Below are positions 1 to 6,538 of a stretch of DNA of 39,635 nucleotides, piece after piece (position 1 is the first letter of the stretch; each line of letters begins with the position of its first letter). A program made the position numbers and the translations under genes. Source of the DNA: RUG472 sp045224495 (GTDB lineage: Bacteria > Bacillota > Clostridia > Christensenellales > CAG-138); the NCBI GenBank assembly GCA_045224495.1, contig JBGVAK010000136.1, forward strand, positions 1 to 39,635. Direction: 5' to 3'. The notes below the pieces were generated by a model. It saw only the letters and a list, made by a program, of their open reading frames with translations. It had not been told where the DNA came from and made no database searches.

Positions 1-40
1 GGGGATGGTACAATCGAAGCACAGCGAAGGAGGAAGGAAC

Positions 41-820
41 ATGGCAAAGTACAAAGCACTTTTGATCGACGACAACACCCAGTTCACCGAGAGTGTGAAG
101 GGGTACCTGCTCTCTCAGGACCGGTTTTCCGAGGTGGACACGGCCCAGGACGGCCGGGAGGCCCTGAAAAAGCTTAGGGAAAAGACCTACGACGTGATGA
201 CGCTGGATCTCATCATGCCCAACGCGGACGGACTGGCGGTCCTGGAGCAGCTGTCGCTCCAGCCCCTGGACCCGGCGCCGGCGGTGGTGGTGATCTCCGC
301 TTTGAAGAACGAGGCCATGGTCCGCCGCTGCTGCGCTCTGGGCGCCCGATACTATATGGTGAAGCCCGTAGACCCCGATACCATCAGCAAACGTTTGTTG
401 GAGACGCTGGAAGGAGAGCCGGTGAAAGGGGGCGTCATGCCCTACGCCCCCACGCACCGGTCCTTCGAGGAGAAGGTGACGGCCATCTTCCTGGTGGCGG
501 GGATCCCGGCCCACATCAAGGGCTACCACTACCTCAGGGAGGGCATCCGCCTGGTCTACAACGACCCGGACCTCATCAACCGGATCACCAAGGAGCTGTA
601 CCCGGGCATCGCTAAGCACTTCGACACCTCCCCCAGCAAGGTGGAGCGGGCCATCCGCCACGCCATCGAGGTGGCCTGGACCCGGGGCAAGATCGAGAAC
701 CTGAACGCTCTCTTCGGCTATAACATCTACGGCAAGAACGACAAGCCCACCAATGGCGAATTCATCGCCCTCGTCGCGGACAAGCTCCTGATGGAGGAGC
801 AGGGGAAAAAGGCAGGGTAA
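41..820 (+). CDS. spo0A: Sporulation master regulator Spo0A, with element-supplied 3' end
   Basis: Response regulator that, once phosphorylated, binds DNA and commits the cell to sporulation. The 259-aa product has an N-terminal receiver domain (about 1-125: acidic pair D10/D11, phospho-acceptor D56 in LDLIMP, K108 in MVKP) and a C-terminal Spo0A DNA-binding domain (about 140-259, with the helix around SPSKVERAIRHAIE). Start at 41 is chosen over the upstream ATG at 5 because AAGGAGG lies at 27-33 with 7-nt spacing. Codons from I218 onward (692-820) lie on the integrated element's side of the junction; an almost identical 129-nt tail is found at 12060-12188. The protein therefore looks full length and functional, but its last 42 codons seem to come from the mobile element. 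Identification is firm; the chimeric origin is inferred from the duplication. Confidence 0.95.
   Translation: MAKYKALLIDDNTQFTESVKGYLLSQDRFSEVDTAQDGREALKKLREKTYDVMTLDLIMPNADGLAVLEQLSLQPLDPAPAVVVISALKNEAMVRRCCALGARYYMVKPVDPDTISKRLLETLEGEPVKGGVMPYAPTHRSFEEKVTAIFLVAGIPAHIKGYHYLREGIRLVYNDPDLINRITKELYPGIAKHFDTSPSKVERAIRHAIEVAWTRGKIENLNALFGYNIYGKNDKPTNGEFIALVADKLLMEEQGKKAG
692..702. repeat. attL core (spo0A codons 218-221)
   Basis: The 11-bp sequence ATCGAGAACCT is identical to 12060-12070. Strand exchange probably occurred here or slightly downstream, because similarity continues to the spo0A stop codon with only synonymous changes while the sequence upstream differs at once (GGCAAG versus CCAAGC). 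It encodes IENL just after the DNA-binding helix of Spo0A. Confidence 0.75.
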
Positions 821-884
821 AGTCTGGGTTTTTTGAAGGGCTGAGCCTATGAACATTGGAAAATCCCGCTAAAAAAGCTGTTTT

Positions 885-899
885 AAGCCTACTAACTTT
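885..899 (+). repeat. Left arm-type repeat 1
   Basis: AAGCCTACTAACTTT, repeated exactly at 907-921 (22 bp start to start, about two helical turns) and in inverted orientation with one mismatch at 11932-11946. Placement between the att core and the integrase gene fits binding sites for the integrase N-terminal arm-binding domain. Confidence 0.7.
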
Positions 900-906
900 T
901 TAGCGC

Positions 907-921
907 AAGCCTACTAACTTT
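907..921 (+). repeat. Left arm-type repeat 2
   Basis: Second exact copy of AAGCCTACTAACTTT, ending 45 bp before the integrase start codon. Besides arm binding, occupancy here could repress integrase transcription, since the promoter should overlap this stretch; that is inference. Confidence 0.7.
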
Positions 922-966
922 GATAATCAGTTGGGTCTGAAATCTTCTTCAAAATGGGGTGATTTT

Positions 967-1953
967 ATGACCAATATGAGTTTTGAGTGGCAGATAGATG
1001 AGTTTATGATTTACTGCCAAAGCAAACAACTTAGACCGAAAACGATGCAGAGCTACGAGCAAGCTCTGCGTCTTTTCGCACGCTGGTGTGAGGAGGAACG
1101 ACACATAGAGGCGGTGGATAAGGTCAAGGAAGCAGACATAAGGCATTACTTAAAGGATGTTCAACAGCGAGGCAAATACACAGTCTATGTAAGCGACAAA
1201 AAGAAGCAAACCAACTGCCCTGAGAGGCGGAGAGATTTTCGTCAGGCAGTAAGCCCTGGAACCATAAACAACTACATCCGCAATCTCAAAGTGTTCTTTA
1301 ATTGGCTGGATGAAAGCTTTGTTCTCCAAAAGAACCCTATGAAGAATGTGAAACAGTTTAAGAACAAACACAAGCCTAAGGAGTTTCTGTCTGATGAGAG
1401 CTTTCGGAAACTAATTACTTCTCTGGATAAATCTTATTTTTCGGAGCACAGGGATTTTGCTATGATTGTGTTGCTATTTGATACAGGGATGAGAGTAGGA
1501 GAGTGTAGTAGGCTTCTTACATCGGATTTGGACCTGTATGGTCATAAAATCTTTCTGAGAGAGGAGGAAACGAAGGGACGCAAAGACAGAGTGGTCTATT
1601 TCTCCCCCAAGACAGAAAGGGTGCTTCGGCGGTGGCTCCAATATAAAGACAGATACTTAGAAACTGAATATGTATTTCCTTCCCGAAGAGATGGGTCCCC
1701 TGTGGCGGTCACAGGCTTTGAAAGCAATTTTACAAGGTATCTCAATCGCTTCGGTATCAAAGAAAAGGTTTCACCCCATTGTTTGAGAAACAATTTCGCC
1801 AAGCGATGCCTAATGAATGGGATGGATATTTACACCCTTAGCAAGATACTGGGCCATTCCAGCGTGACAGTCACAGAGGAAGCCTATCTGGACTTGACTG
1901 ATGAGGATTTCTGTATGCGGTATCAAAGCTTTTCTCCAATGGCGAAGATATAG
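967..1953 (+). CDS. Tyrosine-type site-specific integrase
   Basis: Tyrosine recombinase of 328 aa that presumably integrates and excises the island at spo0A. An N-terminal SAM-like core-binding domain (about 5-120) is followed by a catalytic domain (about 138-320) with a complete active site: R176 in DTGMRVGE, a lysine at about 204-206 in KGRKDR, H271 and R274 in HCLR, H297 in LGHSS and nucleophile Y307 in AYLDL. Start at 967 is preferred over the in-frame upstream start at 931 because GGGGTGA precedes it at 956-962. Position immediately inside the left junction is typical for the integrase of an element that targets a gene 3' end. It ends in TAG; a terminator hairpin follows at 2137-2166. 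Confidence 0.93.
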   Translation: MTNMSFEWQIDEFMIYCQSKQLRPKTMQSYEQALRLFARWCEEERHIEAVDKVKEADIRHYLKDVQQRGKYTVYVSDKKKQTNCPERRRDFRQAVSPGTINNYIRNLKVFFNWLDESFVLQKNPMKNVKQFKNKHKPKEFLSDESFRKLITSLDKSYFSEHRDFAMIVLLFDTGMRVGECSRLLTSDLDLYGHKIFLREEETKGRKDRVVYFSPKTERVLRRWLQYKDRYLETEYVFPSRRDGSPVAVTGFESNFTRYLNRFGIKEKVSPHCLRNNFAKRCLMNGMDIYTLSKILGHSSVTVTEEAYLDLTDEDFCMRYQSFSPMAKI

Positions 1954-2136
1954 TATTGCCGAGGCTTGTTTTCTACAACTTGAAACATCATAGAACATTT
2001 CGCCATCAAGTTAGAGCATAGTGCTACATCGTGGAACATCCCCCTTCAACTTGGAACAAATAGCACCTTGCGGATGTGGGCCACCCAACAAGTCACATTG
2101 AAAAAACATTTTCAAAAAAAGAATAATAAGTTTGAG

Positions 2137-2166
2137 CGCTCACCCACTAAATGGGAGAGCGTTTTT
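2137..2166 (+). terminator. Rho-independent terminator
   Basis: CGCTC (2137-2141) pairs with GAGCG (2157-2161) and CCCA (2143-2146) with TGGG (2152-2155), with one A/A mismatch and loop CTAAA, followed by TTTTT. It closes integrase transcription. The rest of the 1954-2270 gap holds an A-rich tract and a perfect 10-bp palindrome GGTCGCGACC (2237-2246) just upstream of the next gene; no convincing gene. Confidence 0.75.
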
Positions 2167-2270
2167 GCTATACTTAGGCCATAAGAAATGAGGAAAACAA
2201 AAACAAAAAACCTCACTTCTGAAACAAAAAATAATGGGTCGCGACCTACCGCGAGAAAGCGAGAAAAACT

Positions 2271-2696
2271 ATGACTAAATCTCACATCACCATCAACTTC
2301 ACCGACAACACCCTGTCCCTCACCAAGTCCTTCTACAAGAAAGCCTGTAAGGTTGGAAGCGACGAATACAAGGAGCTTCGCACCGCTATGGGCGAGAACC
2401 CCAACTATAAAATCGTGGTTGTTGGCAATACCAACAAGAAGACCTATGGCAACCTCACTTTTGAGCGTATGCGTGAATACATCGCGACGCAGGCCAATGC
2501 CGAAGAGAACCTGAGAGCGCTGGACCGCGTCATCAAGATTGCGAAATCCAAGGGAGCTATGTATCCCCTGACGAAGCAGTGGTTCCTTGCGACCTTCCCT
2601 GAATACAAGGAAGCTGTCTCCGCGAAGGAGATTGCCAACAAGGACGCCGATGGCGATAAGCACACCAAAATTATTCTGCTTGATAAAGCAGAGTAA
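2271..2696 (+). CDS. Small element protein, paralogue A (unknown function)
   Basis: 141-aa soluble protein of no family I can name. It clearly resembles the next gene product: both open with a short strand pair around NTLSLTK/NTLTITK, then SDEY, a basic stretch, LTFERM/LTYENM, and a C-terminal aromatic motif QWFLATFPEY/TWFVEQFPLY. Upstream lies the palindrome GGTCGCGACC (2237-2246). The Shine-Dalgarno sequence is weak (only GAGAAA-like purines before 2271). It probably shares a transcript with 2731-3165, 34 nt downstream. No membrane segment or signal peptide. Its location suggests an element-maintenance or regulatory role, but no function can be assigned. Confidence 0.75.
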   Translation: MTKSHITINFTDNTLSLTKSFYKKACKVGSDEYKELRTAMGENPNYKIVVVGNTNKKTYGNLTFERMREYIATQANAEENLRALDRVIKIAKSKGAMYPLTKQWFLATFPEYKEAVSAKEIANKDADGDKHTKIILLDKAE

Positions 2697-2730
2697 TAGA
2701 GAAAAAATCCACGAAGGGAGATATACCACT

Positions 2731-3165
2731 ATGAAAAACAATTCTTGCGTCTTTGACCCCATCACTAACACCCTCACCATCACCAAGGCTTTTGCCGATG
2801 CGCTCTCCAACCCCAGCAGCGATGAGTATCAGCTCTATCGCCAAATCAAGGCGGACAATCCCACTGTCGCTGTGCGTAAGCGGACCCACAAGACCAGTAG
2901 TGGATATGTAAATCAGTATAAGAAGCTGACTTACGAGAATATGGAAGCCTTTATTGAGCTTCTGCCCAAAGCCGATGAGCTGATGAAGGTATATAACTAC
3001 CTTCGGGCAAGCGCCAACCTGTGCGCCTCGCCTTACAAGGCGGTAAGGACCTGGTTTGTGGAACAGTTTCCGCTGTATAACCGCAACCCCCTGTTCTATT
3101 TGACCGCTGATGTAGTGGTCCTCTCTCCTGATGAGTATATCAAGGAGGTGAAGGACGCAGGATGA
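2731..3165 (+). CDS. Small element protein, paralogue B (unknown function)
   Basis: 144-aa paralogue of the preceding protein with the same order of motifs (NTLTITK, SSDEY, KKLTYENM, TWFVEQFPLY) and a longer acidic C-terminus. Start at 2731 follows the purine-rich AGGGAGATA with suitable spacing; the longer in-frame reading from 2587 would overlap the previous gene by over 100 nt and is rejected. A long hairpin with arms AGGGGAAGGGAG (3165-3176) and CTCCCTCCCCT (3194-3204) begins at the stop codon. A tandem duplication of a small island gene suggests two related but non-identical DNA or protein partners; this is speculation. Confidence 0.75.
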   Translation: MKNNSCVFDPITNTLTITKAFADALSNPSSDEYQLYRQIKADNPTVAVRKRTHKTSSGYVNQYKKLTYENMEAFIELLPKADELMKVYNYLRASANLCASPYKAVRTWFVEQFPLYNRNPLFYLTADVVVLSPDEYIKEVKDAG

Positions 3166-3271
3166 GGGGAAGGGAGCTTTCTTCCTTTCTTTCCTCCCTC
3201 CCCTAAGGGCTCTCCAATAGCAAAGAGTTTTTAGGGGAAGGAAGACGAAACAATCAGATATAATCCGCCAC

Positions 3272-3309
3272 AAGTCCGCGCCGCGAAGAGCGCGGATTTG
3301 ATTTTTTTA
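3272..3309 (+). terminator. Rho-independent terminator after the paralogue pair
   Basis: Stem TCCGCGC (3275-3281) with GCGCGGA (3290-3296) around loop CGCGAAGA, flanked by AAG/TTT and followed by a T-run at 3302-3308. It ends the 2271-3165 transcript; the T-run is also the -35 area of the next promoter. Confidence 0.8.
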
Positions 3310-3326
3310 TAATTTTTTGATATAAT
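3298..3326 (+). promoter_or_regulatory. Sigma-A-type promoter for the 3526 operon
   Basis: TTGATT (3298-3303), 17-nt spacer, TATAAT (3321-3326). The start point would be near 3333, giving a leader of about 190 nt. The leader contains an AAAGGAG ribosome site (3389-3395) and short reading frames, including one interrupted by TAG (3407-3514). Confidence 0.6.
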
Positions 3327-3406
3327 AATTATAGAGAAAAGGGAAAGATAAGAAAAATCTTGTCCTGATTATCTATAAAAAATGTGATAAAGGAGATTAT
3401 GAAAAT

Positions 3407-3514
3407 ATGATTATACTAAATCGCAAGGCACATCTTAACAAAAAATAGAGCGTCATTTTTCTTGGTGCGTCTTTCCGCGCCTCGGAAAACAGCTTTGACT
3501 GTCTTAGGAAGTGA
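3407..3514 (+). other. Possible short leader reading frame with in-frame TAG
   Basis: ATG at 3407 opens a 13-codon frame (MIILNRKAHLNKK) that meets TAG at 3446-3448 and then stays open for 21 further codons to TGA at 3512-3514, 11 nt before the next gene. The ribosome site AAAGGAG (3389-3395) is slightly far (11 nt). It may be a leader peptide of 13 residues, a remnant, or a further case of the in-frame TAG codons noted downstream. Weak on its own. Confidence 0.25.
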
Positions 3515-3525
3515 GGGATACCGCT

Positions 3526-4086
3526 ATGCCATTGCCATACACTTCCCCAAATCAAAAAACTGTTCTCATCCATCGTTCGGACCTCGGAAGAAACTTTCTT
3601 GGCATCAATAATGATAGTTGGAGAACCGCTGCTCGCGTATTATCGCCCCCAGCATTTCTTCTCTATATCTACTTTGCGTCAAACAGAGACAGATACACTC
3701 TGGCGCTGTCCCCAAAGGCAGTCCAACAAGAAATCGGAATGGCTCGCTCCACCTTCTACGACCAAATAAATGTGCTGGAAAGCCTTGGCTACTTGGCTAA
3801 GAGTGAGGATAGAGCGAATGGATGGGACTTCTATGAACGCCCTCTTGGTGTTCCTGATGCCATCTATAAGCGCCGAGAAGAAGAGGGCGATTACTTGAAC
3901 GATTTGCCTGCGTCTCGTTCAAATGATGCGTCAGCTTGCGGACAAAACCATCCGCAGGAGAATATACAAATATATAATAAATGTCCTCCCTTGGAGGACG
4001 AATATATATTACCAGTAGCAGAAGAAGAGAGTAATCTCAACACAGAGGAAAGACCTCAAAGAACTTTCAAAGGATTTGACTTCTAA
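3526..4086 (+). CDS. Winged-helix DNA-binding protein, replication-initiator-like
   Basis: 186-aa protein. Residues about 25-100 look like a helix-turn-helix/winged-helix domain: LSPPAFLLYIYFASN, then LSPKAVQQEIGMARSTFYDQ as the recognition helix pair, then LESLGYL and a wing ending in YERP. This arrangement resembles the DNA-binding half of small plasmid or island replication proteins and MarR-like regulators; it lacks a nuclease or helicase domain. The C-terminal 80 residues are low complexity and acidic. Start ATG at 3526 is favoured over GTG at 3511 because GTGAGGG lies at 3511-3517. It heads a transcript from the promoter at 3298-3326. Role in element copy control or regulation is inference. 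Confidence 0.7.
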   Translation: MPLPYTSPNQKTVLIHRSDLGRNFLGINNDSWRTAARVLSPPAFLLYIYFASNRDRYTLALSPKAVQQEIGMARSTFYDQINVLESLGYLAKSEDRANGWDFYERPLGVPDAIYKRREEEGDYLNDLPASRSNDASACGQNHPQENIQIYNKCPPLEDEYILPVAEEESNLNTEERPQRTFKGFDF

Positions 4087-4186
4087 AAGCGGCCCCGCAC
4101 GCCTCGCGGATTTTTCCGCAGAAACGATGAGCGACGCGCGGAACACACTACAACTATAAAAAGATAAAAACATAAGGAGAATTATT

Positions 4187-4600
4187 ATGTATAATACTGA
4201 TGAAATTGAAAACTATAATTATATTGAACAAGATGATGAAGTGTTGAATTACCACTATGAGGGTGTCTATGGCTGGGTCCCTAATGACTATGCTAACTCT
4301 CAGGACATAGACGCTTATCTTGAAGATGAAGTGTTTGATGAAGCGATTATTGATTGTTTCCAAAGGATGGGCTTTGGACCAGAGTATGATTATCACTATA
4401 TGCTTAATGAGGGAGACAGGTATCCGATAGAAAAGGTGAGGAGCTTACTGGAACAATTAGAAGAGATTGATTCCTTTCTCAGCTATGCTGGTTATGGAGA
4501 AGAAGACCTAAGAGGGCTGATTGCCGAAATACGCAAATACCTTGATGCTATTCTTCTGCCGATGAGGGTCAAAACTTGGCTGAGAGAAGAGGTAGCTTAA
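4187..4600 (+). CDS. Acidic hypothetical protein
   Basis: 137-aa strongly acidic, tyrosine-rich protein. The first 40 residues are mostly D, E, N and Y, followed by a helical region (about 45-130) with EEID and EEDLRGLIAEIRKYLDA. AAGGAGA at 4174-4180 gives a good start. Such acidity is seen in DNA mimics and antirestriction proteins, which would make sense on an element that carries a restriction system, but no family signature is recognised. The hairpin at 4669-4698 ends its transcript. Confidence 0.7.
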   Translation: MYNTDEIENYNYIEQDDEVLNYHYEGVYGWVPNDYANSQDIDAYLEDEVFDEAIIDCFQRMGFGPEYDYHYMLNEGDRYPIEKVRSLLEQLEEIDSFLSYAGYGEEDLRGLIAEIRKYLDAILLPMRVKTWLREEVA

Positions 4601-4668
4601 CTTGACATAGCATAATTTTTTGTCAAACTTGGTTAAGCGATTTACCGCTTTTCTCAAACATAGATGAG

Positions 4669-4698
4669 AGGGGGGACCAGAAAAGGTCCTCCCTTTTG
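4669..4698 (+). terminator. Terminator or attenuator before the HNH gene
   Basis: GGGGGGACC-type arm (4670-4678) pairs with GGTCCTCCC (4685-4693, one G-T pair), loop AGAAAA, then TTTT. It lies 26 nt upstream of the HNH start codon, so it could terminate the 4187 transcript or attenuate entry into the next genes. No clear promoter is visible between it and 4724; an inverted repeat TTGACA/TGTCAA lies at 4602-4626. Confidence 0.65.
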
Positions 4699-4723
4699 AG
4701 TTTCTGAAAAAGGAGGTATCCCG

Positions 4724-5107
4724 ATGGATACTATACCCAACCTCCCACAAGAATAGTGGAGACCGATACAAGGCTACAAGGGAAAATATCTTGTCAGCAA
4801 CTTGGGGCGTATCAAGAGCCTGAAACACCTGAAAGCAAGGATACTCCATACCTTCATCAATAACAAAGGGTATGAGCGTGTGTGCCTCTCAAAGGATGGC
4901 GAAGCACATCACTTCCTTGTCAGTCGCTTGGTGGCGGAGGCGTTTTGCCCCAACCCAGACCCAGACAACGCTACGACAGTGGACCACATAGACCACGACA
5001 CCAGAAATAACCGCGCCGATAATCTGCGCTGGCTGTCGCTACACGACAATACAACAGATAACAAAAAAAGGAGAATAAAAGATAATGATAAATCAAACTG
5101 TATTTGA
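4724..5107 (+). pseudogene. NUMOD4-HNH homing-type endonuclease with in-frame TAG at codon 11
   Basis: A strong ribosome site (AAAGGAGGT, 4709-4717) precedes ATG 4724. After ten codons (MDTIPNLPQE) a TAG stands at 4754-4756, and the same frame continues directly with the conserved NUMOD4 start W-RPIQGYKGKYLVSNLGRIKSL and an HNH_3 domain (VDHIDHDTRNNRADNLRWL at about residues 86-104). The TAG sits just before the invariant tryptophan, so termination would remove the whole enzyme. TTG 4802 is the only restart and would lose the NUMOD4 core. The frame is otherwise intact over 117 codons. Either a recent nonsense mutation (CAG to TAG is one transition) or a suppressed amber. A free-standing HNH of this type acts as a mobile nicking or cutting enzyme. 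Confidence 0.8.
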
Positions 5108-5294
5108 AAAAATGAGGAACAAACATATTCCTGACTACTACCCCACGATGTATCAAGATGGCTGGAAGCCTTATGAGATACTGGAAGCAGCCCACAACTC
5201 CATCATCAAGCAGTATATGGAGAGGCAGGAGGCCGACACGCCCACAGATGAACCTATGAATGTGCGTTTTCAAGTGGAGGTGAAGCATAAGTGA
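5085..5294 (+). CDS. Small hypothetical protein
   Basis: 69-aa protein overlapping the HNH frame by 23 nt. AAGGAG at 5068-5073 serves as ribosome site with somewhat long spacing. The sequence contains YYPTMYQDGWKPYEILEAAH, a pattern of a short amphipathic helix after aromatic residues, and a charged tail; no family recognised. It is probably co-translated with the HNH gene and with the small frame that begins at its stop codon. Confidence 0.6.
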   Translation: MINQTVFEKMRNKHIPDYYPTMYQDGWKPYEILEAAHNSIIKQYMERQEADTPTDEPMNVRFQVEVKHK

Positions 5295-5431
5295 GTAGCC
5301 AAGAGGATAGAAAAAAGAAGGGAAAGAAGGACAAGAGCTGGCTGGAAGCATAGATAATGGCGATATTGTAGAAGAGCTTGCGGGCAGCGCTGGATGAGGC
5401 TATGAATGACCTACTGAAAGACTGGAAATGA
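5291..5431 (+). pseudogene. Small basic/helical protein gene with two in-frame TAG codons
   Basis: GTG 5291 overlaps the previous stop (GTGA) and is preceded by GGAGGTGA at 5276-5283, an excellent ribosome site. The frame reads a Lys-rich 20-residue segment, TAG (5351-5353), five codons, TAG (5369-5371), then 19 codons forming an amphipathic helix (SLRAALDEAMNDLLKDW) and TGA at 5429-5431. The terminator stem starts 4 nt later. Gene-like start coupling, coding-like composition after each TAG and the fitted terminator suggest that the 47-codon unit was, or still is, one gene. Either it is a decayed gene with two ambers or it is translated through TAG. Confidence 0.5.
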
Positions 5432-5434
5432 ACC

Positions 5435-5469
5435 GAGGGACGAAGCTGGATGCTTCGCCCCTCTTTTTT
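5435..5469 (+). terminator. Rho-independent terminator
   Basis: GAGGG-A-CGAAGC (5435-5446) pairs with GCTTCG-C-CCCTC (5452-5463), loop TGGAT, followed by TTTTTT (5464-5469). It ends the plus-strand run from 4724. Confidence 0.85.
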
Positions 5470-5730
5470 GTTTGTCCGCCGTCAAGCGCCGTCTGCCGAA
5501 ACAAGATTTGGTTTCGGGATTTTAGAGGCCACGCCAAATCAGGATAGGGGCAGCCGCTTTTGCGCTTCCCATAATCACGCCCCTATGCCGCCAATGGGTT
5601 TCCTCTGACACCCGCCACAGGGTCTATTGTCTGCCTCTTGGAACAGCGGGGAAAGGGAACGAAATGGAACCCCCTACAATTTGTATGCCCTTGGGGATAC
5701 AGAGTGTATGCTCTTTTCTCAAACAGGCCG
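5470..5730. other. Non-coding gap with inverted repeats
   Basis: No gene is supported between the terminator and the XRE gene. Two structures are visible: a perfect 7-bp hairpin CCGAAAC/GTTTCGG (5496-5502 and 5511-5517) and 8-bp arms ATAGGGGC/GCCCCTAT (5544-5551 and 5579-5586) around a GC-rich loop. They could form the 3' end of the minus-strand repressor transcript or a small RNA; nothing distinguishes these. Confidence 0.4.
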
Positions 5731-5940
5731 CTATTCTTGGGAAGGGCGGTATTCCATCAACTCACCAGGTTGGCAGTCTAACGCCTCACAAATCTTATCC
5801 AGAGCATCCACAGGCAGATGCTTTATCGTTCCCAAGCAGATAGCCGAAATCGTTGGTGGTCTAATCCCTGTCTTTTCAGCCAGCTCCTTCTGGGTCATCT
5901 CGCGCATTGCCAACATCACCTTGACCTTGAACTTAATCAT
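5731..5940 (-). CDS. XRE/Cro-family repressor
   Basis: 69-aa helix-turn-helix protein: MTQKELAEKTGIRPPTISAI forms the HTH (about residues 15-34) and DALDKICEALDCQPGELM the typical fourth and fifth helices. No sensor or dimerisation extension, so a Cro-like compact repressor. Ribosome site AAGGAGGT precedes the start, under a consensus promoter at 5967-5995. It faces a divergent gene at 6133 across paired promoters with overlapping inverted repeats, the classic layout of an element's lysogeny-type switch. It ends in TAG. Confidence 0.88.
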   Translation of the reverse strand: MIKFKVKVMLAMREMTQKELAEKTGIRPPTISAICLGTIKHLPVDALDKICEALDCQPGELMEYRPSQE

Positions 5941-5966
5941 TAGGCACCTCCTTTTCCACCGCTATC

Positions 5967-5995
5967 ATTATACTACTAATGGCGTAGTATGTCAA
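5967..5995 (-). promoter_or_regulatory. Consensus promoter and operator of the XRE gene
   Basis: On the minus strand TTGACA (5995-5990), 17-nt spacer, TATAAT (5972-5967). The spacer region holds the inverted repeat TACTAC-N7-GTAGTA (5971-5989), a likely autoregulatory operator; the sequence GTAGTATAAT recurs at the -10 of the divergent promoter. Confidence 0.8.
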
Positions 5996-6049
5996 TACGC
6001 AACGCGAAAATAATTTTACGAAAATAGTAAAATAATTACGAAAAAGGTA

Positions 6050-6078
6050 TTGACATAATACGAATTGCGTAGTATAAT
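6050..6078 (+). promoter_or_regulatory. Consensus promoter of the 6133 operon
   Basis: TTGACA (6050-6055), 17-nt spacer, TATAAT (6073-6078). The spacer contains the near-palindrome TACGAATTGCGTA (6059-6071). Just upstream are two TTACGAAAA repeats at 6016-6024 and 6036-6044, 20 bp apart. Both divergent promoters match the full consensus, so tight repression is expected. Confidence 0.85.
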
Positions 6079-6132
6079 TAAGACAATCCAAGAGGGCAAC
6101 ACCTCAAATAAATCATCAAAGGAGATACGAAA

Positions 6133-6411
6133 ATGAGTAAGAACGAAATGGTAGCCAAGATTGAGGCCCTGAACGAGTGGGAAGCCATCATCGCCGACGC
6201 ACAGGCTGAGGCCGAAGCCCTCCGCGACGAAATCAAGGCTGAGATGCTGGACCGCGAAACTGAGGAGCTGGTGGCTGGGGCCTACATCGTCCGCTGGACC
6301 TCTGTCCTCTCCAATCGCTTTGACACCACTTCCTTCAAGAAGGTGTATGGCGACCTCTACAAAGCCTTCACCAAGCAGGTCAGCAGCAAGCGCTTCTCCA
6401 TCAGCGCATAA
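6133..6411 (+). CDS. Small coiled-coil element protein (phage/ICE accessory type)
   Basis: 92-aa protein: an N-terminal Ala/Glu-rich coiled coil (about 8-40, DAQAEAEALRDEIKAEML) followed by a conserved-looking segment YIVRWTSVLSNRFDTTSFKK and a C-terminal KRFSIS. From memory, similar short proteins occur on phages and integrative elements of gut Clostridia, without a known role; the order resembles small Gam-like end-binding or siphovirus accessory proteins, but that is not established here. First gene of the divergent operon under the consensus promoter, with GGAGATACGAAA before the ATG; the TACGAA motif overlaps this ribosome site. Confidence 0.75.
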   Translation: MSKNEMVAKIEALNEWEAIIADAQAEAEALRDEIKAEMLDRETEELVAGAYIVRWTSVLSNRFDTTSFKKVYGDLYKAFTKQVSSKRFSISA

Positions 6412-6420
6412 GAAAAGCCC

Positions 6421-6453
6421 CTTGCCTGACAACCGACCAAAGCGACAGGCAAG
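6421..6453 (+). repeat. Intergenic hairpin 1
   Basis: Perfect 8-bp arms CTTGCCTG (6421-6428) and CAGGCAAG (6446-6453), ten bases after the previous stop. No T-run follows, so it is more likely an RNA-processing or stability element than a terminator. Confidence 0.55.
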
Positions 6454-6476
6454 AAGCTTCCACCCCAACCCAACAG

Positions 6477-6509
6477 GAGAGGGCAAGACACAGTATAGCT
6501 TGCCCTCTC
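6477..6509 (+). repeat. Intergenic hairpin 2
   Basis: Perfect 11-bp arms GAGAGGGCAAG (6477-6487) and CTTGCCCTCTC (6499-6509) with an 11-nt loop. With hairpin 1 it fills the gap between the coiled-coil gene and the SprT gene; no T-run. Confidence 0.6.
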
Positions 6510-6538
6510 ACAGAAATCAAGAGAGGAGCCAATAGACA

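Noticed and set aside
4724..5431. Organism-wide reassignment of TAG to an amino acid
   Set aside because: Several genes clearly stop at TAG, e.g. the ParB/HAD gene (24576-24578), where read-through would run about 185 codons across the next gene in the wrong frame, and 7899-8090, whose TAG is directly followed by a hairpin. Only partial suppression or local decay remains possible.
5627..6013. 128-aa plus-strand reading frame
   Set aside because: It is antisense to the XRE gene and runs through both consensus promoters; no ribosome site.
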